Notes: generated from the letters alone by a model not told the origin. Counted from the first letter of the stretch, positions 1 through 9,265 are shown. The stretch: 64,000 nt of DNA from Scatavimonas merdipullorum (GCA_018712865.1 DVGH01000034.1:111159-175158), one strand, 5' to 3'. Translations and numbers: made by a program.

Positions 1-138
1 AGCCGTGAAAACAACCTGCCCAATATTGCCATGCAGTCGGCTGTATGCGCGCTGGAAAGCGCCGGCATGCGCCGCGACAGCGACTATATGCTGACAATAG
101 CACCCGAAACCACGCAGGGAAAAACCATTCTTTTTTGA
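1..138 (+). CDS. C-terminal end of a WalJ/YycJ-type metallo-beta-lactamase-fold hydrolase (partial)
   Basis: An open frame enters from the left edge and stops at the TGA at 136-138, giving the last 45 residues of a protein. It begins SRENNLPNIA, which resembles the conserved 'LSxENNxPxxA' stretch near the C-terminus of WalJ/YycJ MBL-fold hydrolases. The family lies beside rlmH in many Firmicutes, as here, where rlmH starts 14 bases downstream. The metal-binding HxHxDH motif would lie outside the window, so the call rests on the short tail and on gene order. Confidence 0.6.
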   Translation, partial: SRENNLPNIAMQSAVCALESAGMRRDSDYMLTIAPETTQGKTILF

Positions 139-152
139 AAAGAGGCCAAATT

Positions 153-635
153 ATGCTGACCATACACATCCTTTGCGTAGGCTCCTTAAAAGAATCCTAC
201 TGGGCGCAGGCCTGCGCCGAATACCAAAAACGCCTAGGCGCGTTTTGCCGCTTTACCATTACAGAGGTAAACGAAGAAAAGGCTCCGCAAAACCCCTCCC
301 CTGCACAGATCGAACAAATTTTGCAGGCCGAGGGCAACCGCCTCCTTGCAAAAATGGATCCACAGGCATATACCGTCGCCATGTGCATAGAAGGCAAGCC
401 GCTTTCCTCTAAGGCATTCTCTGAACAAATAAACGCCATCGCCGTTGCGGGCACGAGCAAAATCATTTTTTTCATCGGCGGCTCCTTTGGCCTTTCCAGC
501 ACAGTCAAACAGGCCGCAAATCTGCAACTATCCATGTCTTCTATGACCTTTCCCCACCAGCTTGCGCGGGTTATGCTTTGTGAACAAATCTACCGTGCGT
601 TCCAAATCTCCGCGGGCGGCAAGTATCATAAATAA
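153..635 (+). CDS. rlmH: 23S rRNA (pseudouridine1915-N3)-methyltransferase RlmH
   Basis: This 160-residue SPOUT methyltransferase methylates N3 of pseudouridine 1915 in helix 69 of 23S rRNA, on assembled 70S ribosomes. The length matches the family (about 155-160 residues). The glycine-rich FFIGGSFGLS segment forms part of the knotted SAM site, and the tail MTFPHQLARVMLCEQIYRAF...GGKYHK is the family signature. I chose the ATG at 153 rather than an upstream in-frame start at 45, because the N-terminus MLTIHILCVGSLKE fits the family and AAAGAGG precedes it. The 45-152 stretch overlaps the preceding gene. Probably cotranscribed with the walJ-like gene and rqcH. Confidence 0.95.
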   Translation: MLTIHILCVGSLKESYWAQACAEYQKRLGAFCRFTITEVNEEKAPQNPSPAQIEQILQAEGNRLLAKMDPQAYTVAMCIEGKPLSSKAFSEQINAIAVAGTSKIIFFIGGSFGLSSTVKQAANLQLSMSSMTFPHQLARVMLCEQIYRAFQISAGGKYHK

Positions 636-670
636 AACAAGGGATAAAATAGAAAAGGAAGGTGGTCTAA

Positions 671-2434
671 ATGGCGCTGGACGGTGCTTTTTTACACCAT
701 TTAAAGGCAGAGCTTCAAAGCGCTTTGCTCCATTGCCGGGTAGAAAAAATTTATCAGCCGGCAAAAGAGGAGATTGTGCTTTCCATGCGCGGTGCAGGCG
801 GAGCGCACAAGCTTCTGCTTTCATCGCGCGCAAACTCCCCTCGGGCTGCGTTAACCGCTTATGCGCCTGAAAACCCGCAAACCCCCCCCATGCTGTGCAT
901 GCTTTTGCGCAAACGTCTCTCGGGCGCAAAGCTTAAAGATATCCGCCAACCCAATCTGGAGCGGATGCTCTGTTTTGACTTTGACGCAACCAATGAGCTG
1001 GGCGACCGGGTCGTGCTGACGCTGATCATCGAAATCATGGGCAAATACAGCAACGTCATTTTAACAGAAGAAGACGGCAAAATTATTGATGCGTTAAAGC
1101 GCGTAGACATGACCATGTCGTCACAACGGTTGATTCTGCCGGGCATCCCCTATCAAATACCGCCTGCACAGGATAAGCTTTGCTTTTTACAGACCGATAT
1201 ACAAGACATTCTTGCGTATATCTATAAGCAGGAAAATACCCTTCCGTTAAGTCGTGCGCTGTTAAACCATATTCAGGGCCTTTCCCCCATTGTATGCCGG
1301 GAGCTTGCCCATCTCTCCTGCCGCGGGGCAGACCCCGCAGTGCAAGCCATGACCCCGGAGCACAGGCAAAGGCTGCAGTTTTTCCTGTCCAGAACGGCGC
1401 AAACCGTTCAAAATACAAGCGGCGCTCCATATATGGTCTGTCGGCCCGACGGCAAGCCGTTGGACTTTTCCTTTATGAATATCGTCCAGTACGGTACGGC
1501 AGCCAGCACAAAGCGCTGCGAAAGCTTTTCCCGGCTGCTTGACAGCTTTTACTATGAACGTGACCGGGCCGAGCGCATGCGCACAAAGGCGCAGGATCTG
1601 TTAAAGCTTTTAACAAACGCCTCTGATCGGCTTGCAAGAAAAATCAACGCACAAAAGGCAGAGCTTTCCCAATGTGCAGATCGTGAAGCCCTGCGTATTT
1701 GCGGCGATCTTATCCAGGCAAACCTTTATAAAATTGAAAGGGGCGCCCCTTTTGCAGACCTGGAAAATTTTTATGGTAAGCAGGGCAGCACGCTGCGTGT
1801 TAAACTCAACCCCGCCCTTTCCCCTGCGCAAAATGCGCAAAAATATTACAAAGACTACCGCAAGGCAAAGACGGCTGAGCAGGTATTGCAGGTGCAGATC
1901 GAAAAAGCACAGCAGGAGCTGCTGTATATAGACACCGTCTTCGAGGCGCTCAGTCGGGCAGGCACAGAGCGCGAGCTTGCAGAGATCCGGCAGGAGCTTA
2001 TGGAACAAGGGTATATCCGGCGCAGCAAAGAAAAGCAGAAAACAGCTGCGCTGCCGCCGTTTTGTTTTGTTTCTTCCGGCGGGTTTCAAATTTTGGTCGG
2101 GAGGAACAACCGGCAAAACGACACCCTTACCCTGAAAACGGCGGGCAACAACGACATATGGCTGCATACAAAAAATATCCCCGGCTCCCATACGGTGATT
2201 ATAACAGAAAACCGCACGCCGGATGAACAAACGCTTTTGGAAGCGGCGCAGCTTGCCGCGTTCCACAGCAGGGCCAGGGACAGCGCCCAGGTTCCCGTAG
2301 ACTACACCCAAATCCGGTACGTAAGCAAGCCATCCGGCGCCAAACCGGGTATGGTCATTTATAAAAACAATAAAACGCTTTATGTTGCGCCGTGCATTCC
2401 ACAGGGTATACAGGCACAGCATGGGCAGGGATAG
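671..2434 (+). CDS. rqcH: Rqc2/RqcH-type NFACT protein (ribosome-associated quality control)
   Basis: A 587-residue NFACT protein. In Firmicutes RqcH binds 50S subunits carrying stalled nascent chains and adds C-terminal alanine tails. It was formerly annotated as fibronectin-binding protein A. The N-terminus MALDGAFLHHLKAEL is typical. The NFACT-N domain shows EIMGKYSNVIL near residue 125, a coiled-coil section follows around residues 290-440, and the NFACT-R domain has VGRNNRQNDTLT and DIWLHTKNIPGSH near residues 475-520. The ATG at 671 follows GGAAGGTGG. It lies 35 bases after rlmH, so both are likely in one translation-related operon. Confidence 0.93.
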   Translation: MALDGAFLHHLKAELQSALLHCRVEKIYQPAKEEIVLSMRGAGGAHKLLLSSRANSPRAALTAYAPENPQTPPMLCMLLRKRLSGAKLKDIRQPNLERMLCFDFDATNELGDRVVLTLIIEIMGKYSNVILTEEDGKIIDALKRVDMTMSSQRLILPGIPYQIPPAQDKLCFLQTDIQDILAYIYKQENTLPLSRALLNHIQGLSPIVCRELAHLSCRGADPAVQAMTPEHRQRLQFFLSRTAQTVQNTSGAPYMVCRPDGKPLDFSFMNIVQYGTAASTKRCESFSRLLDSFYYERDRAERMRTKAQDLLKLLTNASDRLARKINAQKAELSQCADREALRICGDLIQANLYKIERGAPFADLENFYGKQGSTLRVKLNPALSPAQNAQKYYKDYRKAKTAEQVLQVQIEKAQQELLYIDTVFEALSRAGTERELAEIRQELMEQGYIRRSKEKQKTAALPPFCFVSSGGFQILVGRNNRQNDTLTLKTAGNNDIWLHTKNIPGSHTVIITENRTPDEQTLLEAAQLAAFHSRARDSAQVPVDYTQIRYVSKPSGAKPGMVIYKNNKTLYVAPCIPQGIQAQHGQG

Positions 2435-2459
2435 CCGGCTTTGGCTTCACTTGCAGCTG

Positions 2460-2488
2460 TTGCTTTTTGGCGTTTTATGTTCTATAAT
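2460..2488 (+). promoter_or_regulatory. Sigma-A-type promoter for the DUF1858 gene
   Basis: TTGCTT at 2460-2465, a 17-base spacer and a perfect TATAAT at 2483-2488. It lies in the gap after rqcH and 57 bases before the DUF1858 start, so that small gene probably has its own transcription unit, ended by the hairpin at 2758. Confidence 0.7.
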
Positions 2489-2544
2489 CATAGCAGCGTA
2501 AAAAAACAAACGCTGCCACGAATAAAATTACGGAGGTTAAAATA

Positions 2545-2748
2545 ATGGCACAGATTACAAAACAAACCATCATAGGCGATATTCTTGACCTGGACCAAAC
2601 AACCGCGCCCTTTTTCCTGGAAATGGGGATGCATTGCCTGGGATGCCCTTCCGCAAGGGGAGAAACGCTGGAAGAGGCATGTATGGTACACGGCGTGGAC
2701 GCCGACGACCTTGTAAATCGGATCAACGCGCATCTTGCAAACAAATAA
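2545..2748 (+). CDS. DUF1858 domain protein
   Basis: A 67-residue protein made of a single DUF1858 domain. It contains the family CLGCPSA motif (CxxC at residues 31-34), preceded by TIGDIL-type and GMHC-type segments. DUF1858 proteins are small, redox-type cysteine proteins common in anaerobes, sometimes fused to or near hybrid-cluster proteins. Their molecular role is not established. The start is supported by a strong CGGAGG seven bases before the ATG. Promoter and terminator flank it, so it is likely monocistronic. Confidence 0.85.
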   Translation: MAQITKQTIIGDILDLDQTTAPFFLEMGMHCLGCPSARGETLEEACMVHGVDADDLVNRINAHLANK

Positions 2749-2757
2749 ACGCGCAGC

Positions 2758-2796
2758 GGGCGGGATCGCATCATACGATCCTGCCCTTTTATTTTT
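2758..2796 (+). terminator. Rho-independent terminator after the DUF1858 gene
   Basis: An 11-bp stem (GGGCGGGATCG / CGATCCTGCCC, one G-U pair) with a 7-base loop is followed by TTTTATTTTT. It begins 10 bases after the DUF1858 stop codon. Confidence 0.9.
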
Positions 2797-2866
2797 ATAA
2801 ATCAAAAGTAACCCGGCCGGCTGCCGGATTTTCAGCCAAACTGATTGTGATAGAAAGGACCATTTT

Positions 2867-3583
2867 ATGAGCGCAAAACCATTGTTTGTATTATCCCCCC
2901 GCCTTGCCATGTGCGCTTCCTTTGTCCGGCGTGGCTGCCGTATGGCAGATATCGGCACCGACCATGCCTACCTTCCTGTATGGCTTGTAAAATCGGGTTA
3001 TATAAAAAGCGCCGTCGCTGCGGATATACGCCCAGGCCCTTTGGAAAACGGGCGCAGGACGATTCAAACATACCATGTGCAGCGCCAGGTATCCACACGC
3101 CTTACAGACGGCCTCTTGCAAATTTCACCGGAAGAATGCGATGACATTGTCATCGCCGGCATGGGCGGCGAGCTGATTGTAAAGATCCTTTCCAGCGCTC
3201 CATGGATTCGGGATCCCCAAAAGCGCCTGATCCTGCAGCCCATGTCCAAGGCAGAGGTACTGCGCGGATATCTGTTTCAAAACGGCTTTGACATATTGCA
3301 GGAAAAAGCAGTTCTCTCAGAAGGCAAGCTCTATACTGTTTTACAGTGTGCATATACCGGCATGTCCTATCGCACAGATCCGGCGCTTTTATACTGCGGC
3401 AGGCTGCAGCCTTTGCAAAACGAGGTTGACAAAAGCTATATCGCACAGGCTATCAGACGGCTGCAACGAAAGGCCTTTGGATTATCGCAGGCAGGACAAA
3501 AGACACAGGCAGCACAGGTTATGCAGTACATAGAGTCCATTCAGCAAATATTGGAGGGAAAGAAAAAATGCCCACAACCGTAA
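2867..3583 (+). CDS. trmK: tRNA (adenine22-N1)-methyltransferase TrmK
   Basis: A 238-residue Rossmann-fold methyltransferase that uses SAM to methylate N1 of A22 in the D-loop region of tRNAs, as in B. subtilis TrmK (YqfN). Family motifs are ADIGTDHAYLP near residue 26 (SAM-binding motif I), IAGMGG near 98 and ILQPM near 125. A coiled C-terminal region follows. The last 16 bases overlap the Nif3-like gene, a pairing conserved through Firmicutes that supports the call. Confidence 0.93.
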   Translation: MSAKPLFVLSPRLAMCASFVRRGCRMADIGTDHAYLPVWLVKSGYIKSAVAADIRPGPLENGRRTIQTYHVQRQVSTRLTDGLLQISPEECDDIVIAGMGGELIVKILSSAPWIRDPQKRLILQPMSKAEVLRGYLFQNGFDILQEKAVLSEGKLYTVLQCAYTGMSYRTDPALLYCGRLQPLQNEVDKSYIAQAIRRLQRKAFGLSQAGQKTQAAQVMQYIESIQQILEGKKKCPQP

Positions 3584-4323
3584 AAGAGATTTACCATTGT
3601 ATAGATACCATTGCGCCGTTTGAACGTGCAATGGATTTTGACAACTGCGGTATTTTAGCCGGGGATGCAAACGCACAGGTTCAAACGGCGCTTGTCGCTC
3701 TGGACATTACAAAGGACGTTGTTGAAGAAGCTGTACAGAAAAAAGCGCAGCTTATTATCAGCCACCATCCTGTCATTTTTCAGCCCCTGCGTTCGCTTCC
3801 ATTCGACAGCCCTGTAGGCTTACTTGCACAAAACCATATCGCCGCTATTTGCGCGCACACAAACCTGGACCTTTCACCCTGCGGCGTAAACGTCTGTCTG
3901 GCACAAGCGCTCGGCCTTACAAACCAAAAGCTTATAGACGGGGAATGCATGGTAACGGGCGCGCTTGTGCAGCCGCTTGCGGCTTATGCATTCGCCATGC
4001 ACGTAAAAACCGCGCTTTCCTGCGCGGGCGTACGTTTTACCGCTATACAAAAGCAGGTAAAGACTGTGGCCGTAAGCGGCGGTGCCGGCGGTGATGGGCT
4101 TTACAAAGCGCTGCAGCTTGGTGCCGATGCCTTTGTGACCGGGGAAATCAAGCATCATCAGCTTTTAGACGCCGCATCGTGTGGGCTTTGTATTGTCGAT
4201 GCCGGCCACTTTAAAACAGAAAACGTTGTAATCCATCCGCTTACAGACTTTCTTTCAAAGCAGTTTCCAGACACAGCATTTTTTGTCTCCGAACGCTGCA
4301 CAGACCATATTGCCTATTTATAA
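3568..4323 (+). CDS. Nif3-like dinuclear metal centre protein (DUF34 family)
   Basis: A 251-residue member of the NIF3/DUF34 family, hexameric proteins with a dinuclear metal site; YqfO is the B. subtilis relative. The metal-site motifs are ISHHPVIF near residue 65, CAHTNLD near residue 92 and the C-terminal DAGHFKTEN segment. It lacks the central insertion of the long YqfO form. Biochemical function is unsettled; GTP cyclohydrolase-like or metal-handling roles have been proposed for the family. The ATG at 3568 is preceded by GGAGGG and sits inside the end of trmK, indicating translational coupling. Confidence 0.88.
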   Translation: MPTTVKEIYHCIDTIAPFERAMDFDNCGILAGDANAQVQTALVALDITKDVVEEAVQKKAQLIISHHPVIFQPLRSLPFDSPVGLLAQNHIAAICAHTNLDLSPCGVNVCLAQALGLTNQKLIDGECMVTGALVQPLAAYAFAMHVKTALSCAGVRFTAIQKQVKTVAVSGGAGGDGLYKALQLGADAFVTGEIKHHQLLDAASCGLCIVDAGHFKTENVVIHPLTDFLSKQFPDTAFFVSERCTDHIAYL

Positions 4324-4474
4324 GTGGTTAGATCATGGAATCCATTTTGTAAAAGTTGGCGTCCTGTCTTACCGGATACTCCTCCGGCCAAGCGGGCGTC
4401 ACAATTTTTTTACAGGCAGACGACATTTTTTACAGCAAAAGGGCCGCAAAGCAAAACGGCATGTCAATTTGCTA

Positions 4475-4503
4475 TTGCCCATTTTTTTTGCTTATGCTAC
4501 AAT
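4475..4503 (+). promoter_or_regulatory. Extended -10 promoter for the ABC-2 exporter pair
   Basis: TTGCCC at 4475-4480, a 17-base spacer, then TACAAT at 4498-4503 with an upstream TG (extended -10). It lies in the 276-base gap 4324-4599 between the Nif3-like gene and the ABC ATPase. Apart from this promoter I see no gene or clear hairpin in that gap. Confidence 0.65.
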
Positions 4504-4599
4504 AGCTCCGTCAGAAAAGTGTACGGCAAATTTTCAAAGCGCAGGCTACTGCGGCCTTTTATAAATACGCCGGCATATACAACAAAAGGAAGTGATAAA

Positions 4600-5346
4600 A
4601 TGGAAGCTGTTTTGCGTGTTGACAAGCTCTCAAAAAAATACACGGACAAGCTGGCGGCCAATCAGATCAGCTTTACTGTACAACCCGGCGAAGTTTTTGC
4701 GCTGATCGGTCCAAACGGCGCCGGAAAAACCACCACGCTGCGTATGATCGCCACGCTGATTCAGCCCACGGCGGGCGACGCGTTTGTAAGCGGCCACAGT
4801 ATTATCCGCCATCCGGATAAAGTCCGGCAGAGCATCACCTATCTTCCCGACGAGGCGGGCGCATATAAAAGCATGACAGGAAAACGCTATCTTGATTTTA
4901 TGGCGTCTTTATTTTCCTCCGATAAAAAGCAGTGCGCACAATATGTGGCGCGTGCCGTAGAAATTTGCGGCTTGGGCGACAGGCTGCAGGACAAAATTGG
5001 AACCTACAGCCGCGGTATGATCCGAAAGCTTTTGCTCTCGCGCGCGGTAATGACCCGTCCGGCGCTTGCCATACTGGACGAACCCACCAGCGGTCTGGAT
5101 ATTCTCAATGCGCTGGAAATCCGCCGTATGATCCGCTCGCTGGCAAACGACGGAATGTCTTTTTTACTTTCTTCCCACAATATGCTGGAAATTGAATTTG
5201 TTTCCGACAGGGTAGGGATTATTGCAAACGGCGTTATGCACCTGACCGGAACGCCGGCACAGCTCAAAGAGCAGACCGGGTCCCAAAACCTGGAAGAGGT
5301 ATTTGAAAGGACGGTGAAAACAGATGAAGTTTCTGGTACTGTTTAA
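4600..5346 (+). CDS. ABC transporter ATP-binding protein, NatA-like
   Basis: A 248-residue ATPase subunit of an ABC-2 exporter. Walker A is GPNGAGKT at residues 37-44. The signature is degenerate (TYSRGM in place of LSGGQ), and Walker B is LAILDEPTSGLD with an H-loop SSHNM. The best resemblance is to NatA, the ATPase of the Bacillus sodium exporter NatAB; the substrate here is unproven. I start it at the ATG at 4600 (after AAAGGAAG), not at the longer frame from 4324, because MEAVLRVDKLSKKY is a normal ABC N-terminus. It overlaps its permease by 23 bases. Confidence 0.88.
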   Translation: MEAVLRVDKLSKKYTDKLAANQISFTVQPGEVFALIGPNGAGKTTTLRMIATLIQPTAGDAFVSGHSIIRHPDKVRQSITYLPDEAGAYKSMTGKRYLDFMASLFSSDKKQCAQYVARAVEICGLGDRLQDKIGTYSRGMIRKLLLSRAVMTRPALAILDEPTSGLDILNALEIRRMIRSLANDGMSFLLSSHNMLEIEFVSDRVGIIANGVMHLTGTPAQLKEQTGSQNLEEVFERTVKTDEVSGTV

Positions 5347-6631
5347 AAAAGAACTGCGGGAAATTTTGACCGTTTCCACCATTGTGGGCGTGCTGGCCAG
5401 CATGTTGATTTTTCTTCTTCTGGGGCAGGTGATGAGCGGCGTCACCCAGGACATGTCGTCCAAAGCCCAGGCTGTCGTCGTGTCCGATGCAGATCAGTCC
5501 GACCTGAGCCGCCAGTCGCTCTCCATGCTGGAACAAGCGGGCTTTACCGTGTCTACCGTCCCCTACGGCAGTGACGATGCCGTTTTGAACGCCGCAGCGG
5601 AAAAGGGCCATAACAGTGTGCTGATCATTCCGGAAGGCTTCTCTGCGGGGATCGCGCAGGGGAAAACACAAACGCTTCGCATCCTGTCTGCTTTAAACAG
5701 CTTTTCCATGCTCTCCGGGAGCGACTACTCCGCCTCCGCTGCTGCACAAACGCTTACGCAAAGCCTTTCTGCTTTGCTGATCGCCGAACATAGCAAAACA
5801 GCAGACGCCGCATTTTTACAGGCCCCTATTTCTACTTCTGAAACAAGCGTTGCAAACGGGGCGAGCGCACAGATCGGGGCAGACGCCCTGCGCGCTCTTT
5901 CCATGCAGCAATCCATCTTTATTCCCATTATTGTGTTTTTACTGATCATCTACGCTTCTCAGCTGAACGTAGCGGCTATTGCCAACGAAAAGGGCGATAA
6001 AACACTGGAAACACTGCTTTCCTGCCCTGTATCACGCCTTTCGGTGCTTGCTTCAAAAATGTGCGCCTCCGGTGTGCTGTCTATTCTGATGGCCGGTGTA
6101 TATATGATCGGCTTTTCCGCATTTATGGGCGGTATCACAGGGGGTATCGGGCAGGCTTCCGAAGATACCTTCAGCGCCGCCATGCAATCGCTTGGCCTTA
6201 CGCTTTCTCCTGTCCAATATCTGCTCATCGGCATACAGCTGTTTTTGACAGTTCTGATCGCGCTTGCAATCAGTATGGTGCTCGGCGCCTTAGCCAAAGA
6301 TCTCAAATCAGCAAGCAGTATGATCGCACCGCTTGTTTTTTTGACGATCATCCCCTACCTTGTTACCATGATGGTCGATATAGCCTCCCTTCCCACCGTT
6401 GTACAGATCATCCTGTATCTAATCCCGTTTACACACACGTTTATCGCTTCGTCCAACCTAATGTTCGGCAACACTCTTTTGTTTTACGGCGGTATGCTGT
6501 ACCAGGTGGTTGTACTGGCCGTCGTCATGCTGGTTGCAGTCCGTATTTTCTCTACAGACCGCATTTTCACCATGACGCTGGATTTTTCAAAACGCAGAAA
6601 AAGCAAATCTGCCGCCAATACAGACGCCTAA
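5324..6631 (+). CDS. ABC-2 type transporter permease, NatB-like
   Basis: A 435-residue membrane protein. One N-terminal transmembrane helix (about residues 20-40) is followed by a large extracytoplasmic domain (about 45-200) and then five or six helices from residue 205 on (for example IFIPIIVFLLIIYASQ). This is the NatB/YhaP ABC-2 layout. The segment AAIANEKGDKTLETLLSCPV before the second helix cluster is a family hallmark. It pairs with the overlapping ATPase gene; together they should export an ion or small molecule. Confidence 0.85.
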   Translation: MKFLVLFKKELREILTVSTIVGVLASMLIFLLLGQVMSGVTQDMSSKAQAVVVSDADQSDLSRQSLSMLEQAGFTVSTVPYGSDDAVLNAAAEKGHNSVLIIPEGFSAGIAQGKTQTLRILSALNSFSMLSGSDYSASAAAQTLTQSLSALLIAEHSKTADAAFLQAPISTSETSVANGASAQIGADALRALSMQQSIFIPIIVFLLIIYASQLNVAAIANEKGDKTLETLLSCPVSRLSVLASKMCASGVLSILMAGVYMIGFSAFMGGITGGIGQASEDTFSAAMQSLGLTLSPVQYLLIGIQLFLTVLIALAISMVLGALAKDLKSASSMIAPLVFLTIIPYLVTMMVDIASLPTVVQIILYLIPFTHTFIASSNLMFGNTLLFYGGMLYQVVVLAVVMLVAVRIFSTDRIFTMTLDFSKRRKSKSAANTDA

Positions 6632-6721
6632 GCGCCTATCCTGTAAAAATATATTTTCCCATGCCTGCAAAGCGTGTCTGCTTGTTTGTTGCAGAAAAGC
6701 GGCGGGAAATCGCTTTTTATG

Positions 6722-6750
6722 TTGACTTGCATATTATAAAATATTATAAT
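6722..6750 (+). promoter_or_regulatory. Sigma-A promoter for serC-serA
   Basis: TTGACT at 6722-6727, 17-base spacer and consensus TATAAT at 6745-6750, 127 bases upstream of serC. The leader contains a small hairpin (GCGTT/AACGC near 6838-6853) but no recognisable T-box or riboswitch. The rest of the 6632-6876 gap shows nothing else. Confidence 0.75.
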
Positions 6751-6876
6751 TGAAGTGTTAGCAATTTAACAAACTTTTGAATAGTTTGTAATATGTGACA
6801 GTGTAGAACCCTTACCTGCCGCATTTTTAAAAAACAAGCGTTACATAAAACGCAAAAGAAAGGAAATGTTTAGGTC

Positions 6877-7962
6877 ATGAGCAGAGTTTACAATTTTTCA
6901 GCAGGGCCTTCCATGCTGCCCGAATCCGTATTAAAAAGGGCGGCAGCGGAAATGCTCGATTACGAAGGCAGTGGTCAGTCTGTTATGGAAATGTCCCATC
7001 GCTCCAAGGTATACGGCTCTATCATCCAAGGCGCGCAATCCCTTTTGCGGGAGGTCATGAACATTCCGGACAACTATAAGGTTCTGTTTTTACAAGGCGG
7101 CGCTTCCTCACAATTTGCAATGGTTCCCCTGAACCTGGCCGTAAAAAGCGGAAAAGCAGATTATGTCATTACAGGGCAATGGGCCAAAAAAGCTTACAAA
7201 GAAGGCGCACGCTATGCGCAGGCCAATATTGTCGCCTCCTCGGAGGACCAGACGTTTTCCTATATTCCAAAGCTGGACCCTTCAACCTTTACCAAAGACG
7301 CAGATTACTTCCATATTTGCATGAACAACACCATTTACGGAACTGTGTACCATACACTTCCGGAAACGGGTGACGTGCCGCTGGTTGCAGATATTTCCTC
7401 GTGCATTCTTTCAGGCCCGATCGACGTATCCAAATTTGGCCTTTTGTATGCCGGTGCGCAGAAAAACATGGCGCCGGCAGGCCTTACGGTTGTGATCGTC
7501 CGTGAAGACCTGATCGGCCATGCGCAGGACATTACGCCCACCATGTTTAATTACCAGATTCATGCGGATAACGATTCTATGTTTAACACGCCCCCATGTT
7601 ATACCATTTATATGGCAAAGCTTGTCCTGGAATGGATTAAAAATGAAGTCGGCGGCCTTGCAAATATGCAGGCGCGCAACGAAAAGAAGGCGGCGCTGCT
7701 TTATGATTTTCTGGACAATTCCAAGCTCTTTAAGGGCACGGTTGTCAAAGAAGACCGTTCTTTGATGAACGTACCGTTTGTAACGGGCAATGCCGAAATG
7801 GACGCAAAATTTGTCCAGGAAGCCACGGCAAACGGTTTTGTCAACATTAAAGGGCACCGCACCGTAGGCGGTATGCGCGCTTCTATTTACAATGCCATGC
7901 CGTATGAGGGCGTAGCCGCACTGGTTGCGTTTATGGAAAAATTTGAGAAGGAAAATAATTGA
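6877..7962 (+). CDS. serC: Phosphoserine aminotransferase SerC
   Basis: A 361-residue fold-type I PLP enzyme. It converts 3-phosphohydroxypyruvate and glutamate to phosphoserine and 2-oxoglutarate, the second step of serine synthesis. The N-terminal VYNFSAGPSMLP and the QGGASSQFAMVP stretch (around 73-84) are family signatures. The PLP lysine is K196 in YAGAQKNMAPAG and the pyridine-binding aspartate is D172 in VADISS. An AAAGGAAATG sits 8-17 bases before the start. It is followed closely by serA, which supplies its substrate. Confidence 0.97.
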   Translation: MSRVYNFSAGPSMLPESVLKRAAAEMLDYEGSGQSVMEMSHRSKVYGSIIQGAQSLLREVMNIPDNYKVLFLQGGASSQFAMVPLNLAVKSGKADYVITGQWAKKAYKEGARYAQANIVASSEDQTFSYIPKLDPSTFTKDADYFHICMNNTIYGTVYHTLPETGDVPLVADISSCILSGPIDVSKFGLLYAGAQKNMAPAGLTVVIVREDLIGHAQDITPTMFNYQIHADNDSMFNTPPCYTIYMAKLVLEWIKNEVGGLANMQARNEKKAALLYDFLDNSKLFKGTVVKEDRSLMNVPFVTGNAEMDAKFVQEATANGFVNIKGHRTVGGMRASIYNAMPYEGVAALVAFMEKFEKENN

Positions 7963-8011
7963 CCTGTTTTTATAAACGATTTGAAAAAATAGAAAAAGGA
8001 TGATGGTACCC

Positions 8012-9172
8012 ATGTACAATATTCTTACACTTAATAAAATTGCCAAAACGGGGCTTGCACGCCTTGGGGAAAATTACGTTTGCGGTGACGCCGTGGAAAA
8101 TCCCGACGCGATTATGGTAAGGAGCGCTTCCATGCACGACATGGAATTTTCCAAAAATACAATTGCCATTGCCAGAGCGGGTGCCGGCGTAAACAACATT
8201 CCTGTTGATCAATGCAGCGAGCAGGGGATTGTCGTGTTCAATACGCCCGGTGCAAACGCAAACGCCGTTAAGGAGCTTGTGATCGCAGGGTTGTTGCTCA
8301 GCTCCAGAAAGATCGTCGACGGAATTGCCTGGGCAAACACCCTTAAGGGCAACGGCGACCAGGTAGGCAAGATGGTCGAAAAAGGCAAAAGCGCTTTTGT
8401 CGGACCTGAGATCAAAGGCAAAAAGCTCGGCGTAATCGGGCTTGGCGCAATCGGCGTTTTGGTAGCAAACGCCGCTACCGCGCTTGGAATGGACGTGCTT
8501 GGCTATGACCCCTATCTGTCTGTAGACGCAGCCTGGCAGCTTTCCAGGCATACAACCCATGTTACGTCGCTCGACCCCATTTTTGCACAATGCGATTATA
8601 TTACGGTACATGTGCCGCTTACGCCTGACACCAAAGAAATTATCAACGCAGACAATATCGCAAAAATGAAAGACGGCGTACGTATATTAAACTTTTCCAG
8701 AGCAGACCTTGTCCATTCTGCAGACGTTGCCGCCGCATTAAACAGCGGCAAGCTTTCCGCTTATGTAACGGACTTTGCAACCGACGATTTACTGGGCCAG
8801 CCCGGTGTGATTGCAATGCCGCACCTGGGTGCTTCCACGCCGGAAAGCGAAGACAACTGCGCATGCATGGCGGCGGACGAAATTAAAGATTATCTGGAAA
8901 ACGGCAACGTAACCAATTCTGTAAATTTCCCCAACGTATGTATGCCAAAGACCGGCGAAGTACGCTACTGCATTCTGCATAAAAACGCCCCAAACATCTT
9001 ACAGCAGGTTCTTGCAATGCTCGGGCAAAAGGGTGCAAACGTCGAAAATATGGAAAACAAGTCCAGAAAAGAATTTGCCTACACAATTGTAGACGCTACA
9101 AACGTTTCAAAAGAAATCCGGGAAGAAATCCAGGGAATCGGCGGCGTTTTGCGTGTACGGGTTATTAAATAA
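8012..9172 (+). CDS. serA: D-3-phosphoglycerate dehydrogenase SerA
   Basis: A 386-residue NAD-dependent dehydrogenase oxidising 3-phosphoglycerate to 3-phosphohydroxypyruvate, the first step of serine synthesis. The nucleotide-binding loop is GVIGLGAIG near residue 140. The substrate and catalytic residues are visible in NFSRADL and MPHLGAST. A C-terminal ACT domain (about residue 315 to the end) suggests feedback control by serine. Of three nearby ATGs, I prefer 8012 (MYNILTLNKIA), with AAAGGA 11 bases upstream. It lies 49 bases after serC in the same operon. Confidence 0.95.
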   Translation: MYNILTLNKIAKTGLARLGENYVCGDAVENPDAIMVRSASMHDMEFSKNTIAIARAGAGVNNIPVDQCSEQGIVVFNTPGANANAVKELVIAGLLLSSRKIVDGIAWANTLKGNGDQVGKMVEKGKSAFVGPEIKGKKLGVIGLGAIGVLVANAATALGMDVLGYDPYLSVDAAWQLSRHTTHVTSLDPIFAQCDYITVHVPLTPDTKEIINADNIAKMKDGVRILNFSRADLVHSADVAAALNSGKLSAYVTDFATDDLLGQPGVIAMPHLGASTPESEDNCACMAADEIKDYLENGNVTNSVNFPNVCMPKTGEVRYCILHKNAPNILQQVLAMLGQKGANVENMENKSRKEFAYTIVDATNVSKEIREEIQGIGGVLRVRVIK

Positions 9173-9190
9173 AAAACATTATATAAAAAC

Positions 9191-9229
9191 AAAAGCCCGG
9201 CGCCATTGTTACATGGTGCCGGGCTTTTT
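9191..9229 (+). terminator. Strong terminator after serA
   Basis: A 12-bp stem (GCCCGGCGCCAT / ATGGTGCCGGGC, one mismatch) with a 6-base loop and TTTTT; an A-run precedes it. It separates the plus-strand ser operon from the convergent pyr genes and could act for both strands. Confidence 0.93.
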
Positions 9230-9265
9230 GCATATACTCTACATTTTTTCTGCACATAATGGGCT

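Noticed and set aside
6632..6876. T-box or riboswitch upstream of serC
   Set aside because: Only a promoter and a weak small hairpin are visible; no T-box sequence, specifier stem or terminator.
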